Shown: piece by piece, positions 1 through 12,464 of the stretch | Position numbering within the stretch: the stretch's first letter is position 1 | How the letters are laid out: the number at the start of each line of letters is the position of its first letter | From: Dromaius novaehollandiae | Taxonomy: Eukaryota > Chordata > Aves > Casuariiformes > Dromaiidae | Assembly: GCF_036370855.1 (NCBI RefSeq) | Contig: NC_088098.1 | Span: 136,482,721-136,546,720, forward strand | DNA: 64,000 bases | Reading direction: 5' to 3' | The notes under the pieces: generated by a model | Databases searched by the model: none | What the model saw: only the letters and a program-made list of their open reading frames with translations | What the model was told of the DNA's origin: nothing | Made by a program: the position numbers and the translations under genes

Positions 1-168
1 GGCTCAGATGTAGATGTTTCCAGTGGGGATGGCTGAAGTGAAGCAAGATAAATCCCACCCAGCCAGCCCAGGGAAAGCAAGTGAAGAAACTCTGGCCACC
101 CCAGCGTTACCCAGGGACTAACTTTGTCACTGCAGTTCTGACATGGCCCTTGTTTCTCTTTAAATCAG

Positions 169-227
169 ATTCTGACAACGCCATCAAAGCACGCATCAGC
201 CTGAAAGCAGCACTGGGGGACGAGTCG
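169..227 (+). CDS. ACE2: ACE2 exon: start of visible collectrin-like region
   Basis: A 59-nt exon between acceptor TTTAAATCAG and donor GTAAGT. It begins with two bases that complete a codon from the previous exon outside the window, then encodes [19 protein letters not shown] and ends in phase 0. RISLK.ALGD is the hallmark start of the ACE2/collectrin shared domain. Confidence 0.88.
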
Positions 228-3200
228 GTAAGTATATTTTTGCACAGTGGCACTCTGTGTATTGCTCGGGCAATAGAGATGTTGTATGAATGGCTCTTGG
301 AAAATAAGGCAAGGTATAGCTGAGTTTTGTGTCTGAGGAGTGGCATCAGCTAAGATGAAGCACTATCACGTAAAAGATGTCTCACCTAAGTTCATGGTCA
401 AGACTCCCTCTACAGTGAGTGGGCAGACCTCTCCGCGGGGGTGATCTGATCCATTTTAAGAAAGATGGCTTAAGTAGATGAGCTGAGTTATTCTGTGGAG
501 GTGCTGATCACTTTTTACCTGCTGCTGAACAAGCCTAGAGGTCTGGCTCAGGAGGGCCTGTGTATCTGAAAAGTACTGTATTTCGCCCATCTATAGTGAT
601 GTATCTAAATAAAAGATGAAGCCTCTACCCACACATTTTTTCCTAATTTCCACCATCCTGGCTGTGGTGGCTGCCTTCAGAAGTCATTATTAGTGTAGAT
701 GCTTCACATTTAAATGTGGAGGTAAAACAGAGGGGTTGAATCCCACCCCATGTTCTCAAATGCTCTTGGTTTCACATTGAAGTACTTCTATCAGCAGTCC
801 TTTGTAGATGTTTGTTTACTTATTTGCTGTAATATTTCCCAGCCCTGATAAATTCTGCTCTCTCTCTGCAATCCAAGCCTTATGAAGAGATATTTTTATT
901 ATTCAGATTGCGGGGGGCAGTGTGATAAATGCTGTGCTGCTTCAATTTCAGATGAGAAGATGGGCTTTCATTCCCAACAGCTTTTGTACTTCTCCCAATT
1001 ATGCCAGCTGGCCCAATAAAATATATGACAGCTACCCACAAAACTCATCAAGGCAAAAGACAGCTTTTAAGATTTTAAACAGAGCATTGACTTAGCCCAT
1101 CTGTTTAACCCAGACACTTGGTTAAAAATTTGCTCCTTATTCTAGCTGTGTCTCTTTATGCTAGTCTCACAGAGGCAGCATAGAAAGCTTAAGAGCAGAC
1201 ACTTTGCTCTTGTTAATAGTTGTTTTCACCTTGCAGAACATCAGTAATTTTCCAAGTATGAGTATGTCATCAGGCAGGTCATTTAGATCTGTGAGTAGAA
1301 GCCTATTGGACTAGCAAGGACACAATACTGTGGGCTCATTTTTCATGTGAATTGATGCTCCCAATTCTATCACTCTCTCCCATGCAAGCCCTAGTGGTGT
1401 TTTATTGCTTCCTAGACCGCTGAGTCGAGTTAGATACAATTCAAAACTGACATCAACAGCAGGGAAAGGTTCCATATTACAACACATTTATTAGTCATTA
1501 TGGTTAATGTTTAGCTTAATACCATTTTTATGCCTGCCTTTTGCCATCATAGTCTTTTGTTGTGCAATTGAGCAGCTGTAAAACAATCTCATACAGATTA
1601 CTTAATTTGAATTATTGTATGGGCAACAGGTTCCTAAACTCTGAAGTGGAAGCCATGCATTTTCCTCTCAAAACCAATCCACATCTCCAAATTGCAAGAA
1701 ACCTTTTCCATTCCGTGGCTCTCTCCCTTGCTACAAATTTCTCTTAAGCTGAGCTACCAGGGACATGATTCTGAATTGCTGGTATGCCAGCAGCGCATAA
1801 TGGTACATGCGTGAATTGGCATAGAGAAAAAGCAGGGAAAACCTCGGGCAGGACTCTCAGCTTGGGTACACAGAGCAGTATGTTTTGGCTGTTTTATCTG
1901 CTCACAGTGCACAAAAGCTGGGAATCCAATGAGACTGTTTGTTTAAGATGTATTCAGAGCTGTTTTGTGTGATTAGAACAGCAGAAAGCATTTTGGGTAT
2001 GCCAGCAGATCTTTTCTTGTATCTGCTCTTCAGCATTGGTTAGACTGGAAAGGGAAAATCACCCCTCTTATTCAGAGGGGCTGCTGCAGCTCACACAGGC
2101 AGGCTGGAGCTAGCTCTCAGCTGCATACCTTGGATATTAGCAGCAGAGTAGTTTCAACAGCACAAAGTTCTGGCAAATTAAGCACCAGGACTCATGGATG
2201 GGCTTGTGTCAGCTGTGCTGGAGCATGCTCTGCCGCAATTACCCTGCTAGTCATACTCAGGCTGATGAGATTAAAACTGCAGCCTTATATCTGGCTGTTA
2301 CACAGTCATATGATCACCAGCTGATGAGGCTGAAAGACCCACAGCTTTGCTCCAGCTGGGTCTTTGTGAAAGTGCCCTCTTAAGGGGAACTGTTAAAAGA
2401 CCCCCAGCGAATCCCTCAGTGTCTATCTTGTTTAAAATAAAGGGTTGCAGGAAGGGAAATCCCTTCAGCACCATTTGAAAATGGGAACCCTTTGCAAACA
2501 TTAACTCCCAAAATCCCCATCGGGTCAATGTCATGTGTGTGATCACATTGTAAAAGGCTGGCACACGGGGTGGTGTTTGGGAATGGAGAGCAGTCAAACT
2601 CTGGACATTTGGATGTATTTTAAAATGGAAAATCTTTTTAGAAATAGAGGCCAGACTTGCACTGTCTTTCAAGTTGCACACGGGATCTTGGAGGGAACAT
2701 GCTGTAACCGAGCACAGCCACCCGGCAAAGTTCATTTCACTGTGAAAGCAAAGCAGCCTCAGTGACAACTACCACCAAGTTAGATTTCGGAGATGCCTAG
2801 GGAAAGCATGTGGGTAGTCATTACTCAAATACAGATCGGAAGCCAGCCAGGTACTTCCCATCCACACTTCTATTACGCCCAGTGATGTTATTTATAAAGA
2901 CACTTGAGAGACATACTGGCAATTAAAATACTTTACACTTAAAAAGACAAAATATATGCTACGCAAACAAATAAAGGATTAAAGAGCCAATGGAGCTGTT
3001 AAGTACAGAAAACAGCAGTTGAAGAATCAAACTCAATTAGCTGCTGGTAAAAAAAATTATGCCCTCCAGAGCCTAAAAGCATTGGGGATAAATGAAAAAT
3101 TGGAAAACCCCCACAATCGCATAATAGGCTATGATGGTGAACACTGCTAGCTGCCGGAGAAAATAGTGGTAACGCCCAAAAGTGCTTCAGCGTAGGGCTT

Positions 3201-6200
3201 TTTCTGACATCTGTTAAGCAAAACAAAGCACAGAGAATTTGTCAAGGCAAAGCAGACTTACAGCTTTAACCTCCGCTAATGGGAAAAGCTGGACCTGGCA
3301 CAGCCCCTGTCAACTAGGAGAGACTCTGGGTCACCTGCCCGCTCTCCCGGGGCCTGACCCAACTCAGACTGACAAAAGTGGTTTTGTTTTCTTCTTTCCT
3401 CCTGTGTATTTCTGTATCTTCACTTTACACCGGTCTCACCAGGAGGACAGAGTTGAAAAATGTAGCTGGATTTTATAACAGCGATTACAACAGAGTTGTC
3501 TTCTACCATACCTGTCAGAATGGTACCTGAGAAAGTCAGGAACTGTGTAAAACTATTACCAGCAAAAGCATTTACAGGCATTCCTGCTAAAGAACCATAA
3601 ATGCAATCAAATCTAGGCCCTCAGGGCATAAAAAAGCTACTACAGAGTTCAGAAAGGAATTTTCCCTTCGTGCACACGCGATGTTGCACAATGGACTAGA
3701 GTGCATTATCAGCTCCTGTTGTGGTTTTTGCTCCCTGTACAGCTTTTTGTACCGGCCCCAGAGAAGCTGTTTTTGATTTTTGTGTTCCACTGTAGATAAC
3801 CGTGGACTCATAAGGCGGGCCACTATGAACCTGCACAGATACAGTTCACTTTTTATACCACCTATCCAGGGAAAACAACAAACACATGCCTACAGCAGAA
3901 ATACTGCTACAGGAGCTCTAATCCAAAAAAACAAAATAAGACAAACTCCCCAAATCCCAACTCCTCAAGCAAACGAATGAGCCATCTTTTTGAACAAAAC
4001 CAGTCCCCCCAAGGAAGTTTCTCTTCCTGTAAAGGACAAGTCTACAAATAAAATTATGTAACTTTAAACAATATCTAAATTACAAAATCTTTAGACTTCA
4101 AACAAAAGGTACAATAATTAGTAGGAGTAATGGCTGAGTAGGAGTCCCCTAAGAATGATGATTTGACCTCAGGATCAGCCTTCCATTTTTTGAGCAAAGC
4201 AGACTATACTAGCTCTTGTACTGAAGTGGGATAACTACTCCTAATGCCATTTATGTGATTCTTTGCAGCTGCTAGCCAAAAAACTTGCTGACAAAAAGCT
4301 TGCTCTGATGAAAGCCCCAAAAGTCAGAGCCTTGAATAAGTGGAAATGTCCGTTGGTACTGCAGCCTCTGCAGCGTCAGGAACAGGGGCTGGCTGCTGGG
4401 GTGTTTCTGGGTATCTCCAGCAGCAGCAGCCCCATCCTTTTGCCGCTGCAGAAGTGGCTGTTCCCTGGGGTGGGTGGGTGACCTCACACCCAGGTGCCCC
4501 CAGGCAGAAGTGGCTGCTGGGCCTCGCACCCGCTGGCTCTAAGGGCCTTCCCTGTCTTTGTTTCAGTGCTCCCTGCCCCAGCTGGTGGCTGGAGGTCACC
4601 AGCTTTGCAGCAACGGTGGCAGAAGCAGCTGCATGCCGGCATGGCAGCTGTCCTGGCTCCTGGCCTGAGCTATCAGCTCATACTGCTGCTGAATTTCAAA
4701 GTACGGGCACTGTTATCATGGTGACCACTTCATTACCCTCTCTTTAAAGCTGAGACCATGAGTTGCAGTGAATGCGACAGGGCAAGTGTTGCTTCTGCTG
4801 CCTCTGCCGCATGCCAGGTAGGGAGATGGGCTGGGCCTGAGCATCTTCAGCAGCCCCACCTAAAGCCACCAGGCAGTGCGGAGGGACACAAAATGCACTG
4901 CCTGGCACTGGGAGTGGCTGCTTGGTTTTCCTCCTGCAGAGCTCCCAGCCAAATGGACCTAAAAGCCTTGAGGAGGTTTCTGAAGCACTATCAGAGCACA
5001 AATAAATAATACTGAAGAACATGCCAAGCATTGAAATTACTATTTCTTTTAAGAATGATTTCTTAATGTCAGCTAATTTGCCATATAATTATTATCTCTG
5101 ATGGAAATCTCTTGTGTTGTTTTTGCAGTATGACTGGAATACAAGTGAGCTCTTCTTGTTCAAGTCATCCATTGCCTATGCTATGAGAAAATATTTCTCA
5201 GAGGTGAAGCATGAAGAAGTTGACTTCCAGTGAGTTGCTTGCTTAACTACTGTTTCTGGTTCACTAGCAGTGTGAGTTGGTGGAATTAAATGTGCCTTCT
5301 GTTAAATGTAGCAGGGATGGTGGTTACAAACAGTGCCAAACATTGGCTGGTTGCAAAAGGTAAGGTGCCAGCTTCATTACATGCTGTCTTTTCTCTTCGT
5401 TAACAAGGCTGAGGTTTAGGAATAGCTGCGCTAAAGTTACGAAACTCCAGCAGACCCAGAAGGTGTAGTCTCCTTCTACTTAGCAGTGGTGAAATTGAGC
5501 CTTGAGAATTTCTGCCTGATATCTACATGGGAATATCAGGGAAGATGCATCAGTTAGAAATAAAAAAATCTAACAATGTACGCGTATGATACTGAATATC
5601 TAAGGGCTTTTAGGGCCGGGAAAGATGAACTAGTTGATCATCACACACTAAAATTCCATGCAGGCAAACTAATCTTATCAAAGTTTACTTACAAACATAA
5701 AATCTATCAAACAAAATTGATTTTGGTATGAAAAAATACCATTTTTGTTAGGTCTCTTGGATAATTTTCAGAAGCTATCTTCTTAAACTATGTGATACTA
5801 CTCCATAGAACATCAGTCATGTAATGTCTAGGATCTATTCCCAGCAGAATATAAGTACGGATTTTTTTTTCACTAGGTATCTCATACATTATCTCATACA
5901 TGAGCCCTACCCCAAACACTCAAAAGGCAATTCCTCTGTCCTATAGTGGAGCATGTGCCTTGGAATATTTTGCCAAGGATTGTCTTGGATATGGAGTAGA
6001 TGCTCTCTATTTAAAATTACTTATCAGCACATACAGAAAAGAAATTCTGACAGGAAAATTGATCTTATTTCCAAGCTGAGTTCAAAAAAACATCTGCTCA
6101 GCACAAAGTATCCCTCCAACACCACTTGTCAAACACAGCTGTTCACTTGCCTGATTTAGAGCTAATGGCACCTTGACAATCAAGAAATTTTTCTCTTCTG

Positions 6201-8493
6201 TTTCTCACTCAGGATTGCAGACATCCATGTTGGGGAGGAGACACAAAGGATCTCCTTCTACTTTACTGTCAGTATGCCAGGTAATGTCAGTGACGTTGTT
6301 CCCAGAGCTGATGTGGAGAGTGCCATCAGGTGAGATTTTGCTTTTTGGGAGGAAAAACATGTAAGGATGGAAGGAAAATCTGTGTTCAAGTTAGCTGAAG
6401 CAGAAGAGGTGATAAAAAGTGAGCTCTTTAGCTAACATGGAAATATTAGGATGGGAGAAACTGTTATGACAGAAAGAAAACAGTCCATCTATCTGATGGT
6501 GTCTTGGACAGGAGCCAATGTAAAATGCTTCAGGGGGCTTGTAAAACTGTGGTAACACACCTAATTGATTCATACTGTGCCAGGAAATATTATTGATCAA
6601 ACTTAAACAGGAACTATCTTATATTCTGAAATACAGGGCACAGTAATTGCGTGTGCATGTGCATGAATGTACATGTGCGTGTGAGTTTTTCTTCATCTCA
6701 TCAGTGAAAATTCAGTGCAAGAATTATTGCTAGCAAGGGCTCCTGAATGATATACTAGAAAGAAAGCCAGACGTGTTTGATTATACAGAAAGGAAGAGGT
6801 CAGAGAATAAGCTAGTTCCCAGGTATTGGTCAATGAAGAGCTCTTTTATAGCACAATATGACACCACTGTAAGTTATTATTATAGAAATGATCAGTAAAA
6901 CTTTAAGTCTTCAGGTGGTCATGGATAATGTAGACTGGGCATGAATCTAAAAATAGCAGCAACATGAGATGGGGTTGAAGAGGTTATTGGAGAAATTGGT
7001 GAGCCAAGGCAGAATATGGCTATGAAAGTCATTGTCCAGTTCAAACTCAGTAACAAAAGCAGAAGTTAAGGGAAAAACAAGACACAGAAAAGACTCCAGG
7101 GAAAGTGTTTTCAGTGAAGTGAAAAAGACAAGAAGGAAGACTGTGGGAGACTGTAGGAGGGAAATAGGTAAGAGGAAGTCAAGATGTGGTTTTCCATCAT
7201 GTATCCAAGAAACTTACGCATAGAGAAAATAAGGAGCAAAATGCAAACAGTGAGAACAGAAGGCTGTTTGCCTCATTTGGATAAGCTGTACTGGATATAA
7301 GAGCTTGTACAGTATCTGCGCATGTCACTTCAGCTGCAGAAGAATAAGGGTTTGGATTACAGTCCATGTCACCACCACCCCAGGACAGGAAGAATATGGG
7401 TTTAGCAGTATCTGCTGAATAGCCTTTTTAGCTGAGCAGTTCAGTGGAAGCTTGGCATACTGGAGAGTTAAAAAGCATGTGAAGACTTTTTCTTTCCTTC
7501 CAGTAAACATATGTAATGCTTTTAATTTGCTGTTCATGGCAGGATGTCTCGGGGACGGATCAGTGAGGCTTTCAAACTGGACGATACCACGCTGGAGTTT
7601 GTGGGCATACTTCCAACCCTGGCCACACCTTATGAACCACCAGTCACTGTCTGGTTAATTATATTTGGAGTGGTCATTAGCCTGGTTGTCATTGGAGTTG
7701 TTGTCTTGATCATCACTGGACAGAGAGATCGAAGAAAGTGAGTAGTATTTTTGATACTGTTATCATGACTATCGAAGAAGTCCAGATAATTGAATCATCA
7801 GGGAGCTTACAGATAGGCTGCCAAATCTAACTGAAACAAGTTAAGGAATTACTGCTTATTATTCTGTGCCCCTCCACCCCCATCCACAGTAATGGCAAAA
7901 GGTACAGCTCCCTGTCTTTCAGGCTCTCCAGTGCAACGCACTGCATCAGCATCTTCCCCTCCATCAGCAGTTTAAACAAGGCAGCTGGACTCTGTGGCTG
8001 CAAAGAGCTGCAGTGTTGGCAGGCTTCTGTCAGCACTGCAGCAAGGCTGATGGAGCACTGCTGGGAGCACAGTACCCTCTCCAACAGCAGAATTTGCCCA
8101 AATTAATCAGCACCTGCAGTCTTCAATTATCATGGTAGAGGTTGTCCTTTTCCTCAAATATTATTGCACTGACATCAATATACTTGGGCTGGTTTTCTAC
8201 ATCTTGCAGTTAATGAAATTTCTAAAACGTAGTGGGTTTGCTAAAGTTTCCCTTAAAACCAACACAATTCATTTTGGTCTAACTGTTCCCAGTTAAGAAC
8301 AGTATTATTTACGATAGCTTCTTTTTGGGATACAGAAGGACTTGAACAGAACAGGCGCTTCTAATATAAAAAGAATTTTCATTACAGGAGGCAGAGAGAA
8401 AAAGCAAGTGAAGCAAGATCAAAGTTCTCAGTGAACCCCTACCATGAAGAGGGCGAAAACAACCTGGGTTTTGAACTATCAGAACAGACCTAG
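169..8493 (+). CDS. ACE2: ACE2 (angiotensin-converting enzyme 2), C-terminal part, five exons, 5' part outside window
   Basis: Spliced coding region from 169-227, 5129-5229, 6213-6329, 7543-7737 and 8388-8493, with phases agreeing across every junction. ACE2 is a type I membrane zinc carboxypeptidase of the renin-angiotensin system; its collectrin-like C-terminal part acts in dimerisation and in trafficking of neutral amino-acid transporters. Only that part is seen: collectrin-like neck, a proline-rich stalk (PYEPP), one hydrophobic membrane helix and a basic-then-acidic tail. The peptidase domain with its HEXXH zinc site must lie left of position 1. The paralogue collectrin (CLTRN) is the main alternative. 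ACE2 is preferred because [20 protein letters not shown] and the tail NPY...ENNLGF match ACE2 better, and because the gene is convergent with BMX, as ACE2 is in mammals. Identity comes from remembered family sequence, not a search. Confidence 0.88.
228..5128 (+). other. ACE2 intron
   Basis: A 4.9-kb intron. I recognise no exon or mobile element in it. Around 4340-4990 it carries a GC-rich patch full of GCTGC/GCAGC words, listed separately. The rest is ordinary mixed-composition DNA. Confidence 0.7.
4340..4990. repeat. GC-rich, CAG/CTG-rich low-complexity patch in ACE2 intron
   Basis: Words such as GCAGCAGCAGC, GCTGCTG and GCAGAAGTGGCTG recur (the last at about 4449 and 4505) within about 650 bases of AT-rich intron. 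Long open frames occur on both strands here, the expected result of stop-poor GC-rich DNA, not of a gene. A degenerate minisatellite is possible. Confidence 0.4.
5129..5229 (+). CDS. ACE2: ACE2 exon: collectrin-like neck, first half
   Basis: A 101-nt exon with acceptor TTTTTGCAG and donor GTGAGT, phase 0 in and 2 out. It encodes [20 protein letters not shown] followed by a KYF helix segment. The N-T-S in DWNTSE is a possible N-glycosylation site on the extracellular side. Confidence 0.9.
6213..6329 (+). CDS. ACE2: ACE2 exon: collectrin-like neck, second half
   Basis: A 117-nt exon with acceptor TCTCACTCAG and donor GTGAGA, phase 2 in and 2 out. It encodes [20 protein letters not shown] and then DVESAIR. 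N-V-S is a sequon that family members also carry at this place. The arginine-containing stretch at the exon end begins the juxtamembrane region where shedding proteases act in human ACE2. Confidence 0.9.
7543..7737 (+). CDS. ACE2: ACE2 exon: juxtamembrane stalk and transmembrane helix
   Basis: A 195-nt exon with acceptor GTTCATGGCAG and donor GTGAGT, phase 2 in and 2 out. It encodes [14 protein letters not shown], then [10 protein letters not shown], the proline-rich PYEPP, and about 23 hydrophobic residues beginning [10 protein letters not shown]. It ends in the stop-transfer sequence GQRDRRK. This gives the single C-terminal membrane anchor with the short tail inside the cell. Confidence 0.93.
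8388..8493 (+). CDS. ACE2: ACE2 last coding exon: cytoplasmic tail and stop
   Basis: A 106-nt coding exon after acceptor TTCATTACAG, entering in phase 2 and ending in TAG at 8491-8493. It encodes a basic segment ([12 protein letters not shown]), then [20 protein letters not shown]. The NPY and ENN.GF motifs of the ACE2 tail are kept. The protein ends in EQT and lacks the TSF end that acts as a PDZ ligand in human ACE2. The 3' UTR follows, but I saw no exact AATAAA nearby and do not place its end. Confidence 0.9.
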
Positions 8494-10379
8494 ACAACAT
8501 TTTAGAAGATGTGTGCATGGACTAAGGATTTCTCTTTTTTTTCATTTCACTTTTAATAATGGTGCCTAGCAAGGACCAAAACAATAATAGATGTCATCAA
8601 ACATGATGGGTTCTGGTAGGTTATCAATCTACTCATTCACAGGCAACAACAACTTGGTGTCATTTGCTGTTTGTGTTAACAAGATAATGTACAAAAATGC
8701 AAGACATACATACCCTGTGGCTTTTCTATGAATTATGCATATCATAACACATACTGCTTGTGCTGCTCTTCATAAACCTGCTATATCCAATTTCTCTTTT
8801 TTTCCTCTGTAATGAGGGACAAAATCTTGGAAGTATAAAGTTGAATTTAGATCAAGACAGGTGTAAAAATAACTCACATACTCCTGATGCCCATGAGGAA
8901 CATCTTCATCTTTCTGGATGGAGAGCTTAAAACTGTATCTAATAGAAAAAAACCTGACCACTGGAAAAACCTTTGTGAAGAACTCTATTTGATAGGAAGT
9001 AACTGCAATTTTTTGCACTTTCAGGAAATCTGAATCCATCCAAAATGAGTACTGAATGAAGACAAAAAAGCACTGGAACTCTGTTAGAAATTTGTAACAT
9101 AAGTTATTTTTCCAACTGGTTGCTTGATAAGTTTTTAAGTCCACAGATTAGTTTTTGATATAATTTTATTGAATAGTGTAGGGGAGTTTATTTTTTTATA
9201 TGTGTGTGTGCCAGTGGGTTTGCGCATGTGTATATACATACACATAAAGAGAAGGAAAACACACCAAGAGCTGGCTAGAAAACAAGAGTTCTGTTTCATG
9301 GAAAAAATTGAACATTTCAGCATTTTGCACTGCTACAAGGTTCAGAGATCTCAAAAACCCGGAACAAAGCAAATCAAGAAAAAAGATCCTTTCTTCTCCT
9401 TCCCCTTGCCCCAAATGACTGCTTCTAGTTAGTCAAATACTACAGAGGATTCATCTTACCTAAGTATGATGTCATGTCATTTTCACTTGTCCTAGAGTCT
9501 CCTTTTGATATCTTTGCACCCAATACCATTGTCCTGCATCTGCCTCTAGTCTTTGCTCTCCTCAGCCAATACATTTTATGCAAACTCTCAGGACTGTAGC
9601 ATGCACTTCATGCTAAAAATTCACAAAGCAATGTGACAATTTACAAGAAAGGCCAATTGCAAATTGGCAATCTCAGCACCTCCCTGTAATCAGCCATAAA
9701 ATGTTCTTAGTGTTAAATGTAAAAGCTCCAAGTCATGGAAAAGCTAAGTATAACATTTAATGTTGTCACTAATGTGGACTCTTTCTGCCATGCAATGAGA
9801 TCCTGAAAAAGGTCTAGCCCTCCCTCTGCTACGTGTTGTCAGTGCAGAAGGCATAAAGACATACAGAATGTCCTTTGACACAACATAAAATGGGGTTACC
9901 ACACCGTAGGGAAACCAATGATCAGTGCCCATGTGAAGTCCTGCCCATTGGGAACAAAACCTTGTACTCTACAAAACAGAAAGATTGCAGAGCATCTTAA
10001 CAAGCAAAGGCAGGTGGAAAAGATACACAGTCTGATGTTTGTCTGCTTCTGCACTTCAAAATTCTGATACAAGCATTGGCCAAATCAGTTTTGCTGTGTT
10101 CCTCTCTACTTCATTCTGACAGACTCAAGCAGCTGGCGTTGGCTTGGCATGCTCTGGCTTTTCATCCAAGGTATTAACTAAGACATCAGACCTTGTCATG
10201 TGGAGAAGTCACTGTCACAACTACTATCCACCTTGGGGTGGAATTTAGATACCTAAGCATAGACATCTAGTACCACTTTAGATGCTCTAATATATCCTGC
10301 CCAATCTCCAGCTGCTCTTGGAGTGGTGGCAGTGGAAGGTACAGGTGTGCTGATGTGACAAATGGCAGAGCTTCAGTCT

Positions 10380-11205
10380 AGGGGGATATGCATAAACTTG
10401 AGGACTGGGCCAATTAAAAAGAAAAAAACCTCACGAAGCTCAAAAAAGAGAAGTGCAAACTTCGGCATTTGGAGTGGAATAACCCCATGCACTGGTACAG
10501 GCTGGGAACAAAGTGGCTGAGCAGCAGCCTTGCTGAAAAGGCCTTGGGAGTTATGAAGGACACCAGACTGAATATGAGCCAACCACACATTCTTACCATG
10601 AGTGAAAGAAAACCACAAACTGGGATTGATTAGGAGGAGCACAGCCAGCTGATCAAGGGAAGTCCTTATCTTTCTCTACTTGGTACTGGTGAGACCACAC
10701 CTGGAACAATATTTTGGGATCCCAGTTTAAGAGGGATGTGGAGAAACTGGGGCATTTGCACAGAGGGCCCCCAAAGATGGTTAAGGACCTACAGCACATG
10801 ATCTATGAAGAGACACTGAGGAAGCAGGCCTGCTTGAGTCAGATGAAGAGGAGGCTAGGGAGGAATCTAGCAGCTGCCTACAACTACTTGAATTCGGCTC
10901 AGTCTTCTTTGTTGTTGTTCTTCTCTGTAGTGCCAGTCTATATAACAGGGGGTACTGGATTGAAGCTTGGATGTTCAGGTTAGACCTGAAGAGGTAGTTT
11001 CCCTAGGTAGTGCAGCACTGGAGCAGGCTGCCTGTTCCAGGCTGTGAGAGTGGCTGTAGGATCTCCAGCCTTGGAAGTTTTCAGAACTCAGCTAGGCAAA
11101 GGCATGGCTGATTGAGTGTGGAGATAGTCCCACTCTGAGCAGAAGGTTAGACTAGATGACCTCCAGAGATCCCTTCTAAACAGCATTTCTATCATTCTGA
11201 GTCTT
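10380..11205 (+). mobile_element. CR1 LINE fragment (3' part)
   Basis: Plus-strand CR1 text. Landmarks are AATAACCCCATGCACTGGTA near 10479, a ...GAGACCACACCTGGA segment near 10690, CACTGGAGCAGGCTGCCTG near 11017, and the end ...TAGATGACCTCCAGAGATCC followed by CATTTCTATCATTCTGA. Truncated at the 5' end, as most avian CR1 copies are, and broken by stops in all frames. Confidence 0.85.
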
Positions 11206-12381
11206 ATAGGTCCCATGCTGTGCCTGTGACCATGCCAGTACAGATGTTCTGTACACAACAGGGTCATTGAAAGCCACGAGGTGTCTACTCAATCCCACTC
11301 CTCTAGACAAAGAACCAGTAGCAAACAAAGGGCTAAGGCTTGCGTGAAGAAGGTTCACCAAATGCATGATGCCTTCTTAAACTTATGTGTGTTCAAAACT
11401 GTGACAGAAATTGGAGAAAGCAGTCCAATATATGGCTGAAAACATGCAACTGGACTCTCTGGGTTCATGAAACACTTTCCTAGTGCGCCACACTCACTGA
11501 CAATTTAAGAGAGAAGACTCTTAAATGAGACAGTTCAAAATGGTAGGCAGATGGTACTGGTTAGTTTGTAGTGCCTCAGACAAAAATCTAAAGGCAAGAA
11601 AATCATTTTTTTCCCAGCTGTCTACACCACATACCTTGATGCCATAACATCCCCCAACCTCAGTGCTTTAGCTGAGCTTCTAAGATAAATAATTCACCTA
11701 TGCATGGTCTTCTCACTTTTTGGGCAGTAAGAGAAACATGGAATAACAAAAGTGGAAGCAATCAAATAATGTAATTGCCAGCCATCTTCAGATCTATTGT
11801 TAAGATTAACATTTCCATTAAGACTAAGCTTTCCTTTCAAAGCGATTAATTCTAAAAGCTGTGCTATGAATCAAACAATTCAGGATTGTCAGCATGTAAA
11901 CCCACTAAAAAAGATAACAAAGTGTTAGAAGAACAGAAGTAAAAAGACATTTATATTTTTAAAAAAATCAGCCCTATGTGCTAGCCCCAACATTACCTCA
12001 CACCCTTAGTACCCAGGGTCCCACATCCCACTGGTATTCTGCCCTTCATCTAGCTCAGTACCCCTTCCCTGGCTCTATGCAGAGGCAACATCATACTGCG
12101 CCCTGCCTCTCCCTCAGTCCATGCAGAGCCTCTCAGGTCCCCCTAACCCTATGCAGACCCCTATAGTCATTCGCACAGCCTCAGATGCCATTTTCCCTCA
12201 GAGACACCCACACAGAGCTCCCCTTTACATAGACAGCTGTGCTTAGCAAAGGGGCCCCTACTTGGGCTGGGCCAGCTCCATCAGGGAGGAGTGAACAGAA
12301 ATTACTTGGACTCTTAGAGGGGTCACACATTGAATTAGCTCAAATATAAGGAAAGAAGGGGAGATTTTTTTCAGATCTTAC

Positions 12382-12464
12382 TTTATTTAAGAAACAAAAA
12401 CCAAAAACCCTATATCAGATCAGCATTTTACACATACGAGTGCCTAATTTTAGACTCCTTTATT
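12382..12464 (-). terminator. Candidate BMX polyadenylation signals
   Basis: On the minus strand AATAAA occurs at 12459-12464 and again at 12382-12387, about 1 kb beyond the BMX stop codon. Either would give a plausible 3' UTR. No transcript evidence is available from sequence alone. Confidence 0.35.

Larger units (their letters stand above)
5230..8387 (+). other. Last three ACE2 introns (exons at 6213-6329 and 7543-7737 lie within this span)
   Basis: The introns are 5230-6212, 6330-7542 and 7738-8387. I see no repeat family or RNA gene in them. A short GT/CATG-rich stretch lies near 6648-6690 (GTGTGCATGTGCATGAATGT). Confidence 0.6.

Noticed and set aside
2298..2768. 156-codon minus-strand frame in the ACE2 intron
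   Set aside because: Antisense to ACE2, no recognisable domain and no splice support; chance frame.
4340..4747. 135-codon plus-strand frame in the ACE2 intron
   Set aside because: Ala/Trp/Gly-rich translation of the GC-rich patch; several frames on both strands are open there.
169..8493. Assignment as collectrin (CLTRN) instead of ACE2
   Set aside because: Tail motifs and the [10 protein letters not shown] stretch fit ACE2 better, and the convergent BMX neighbour is ACE2's in mammals. A final decision needs the peptidase exons left of the window.
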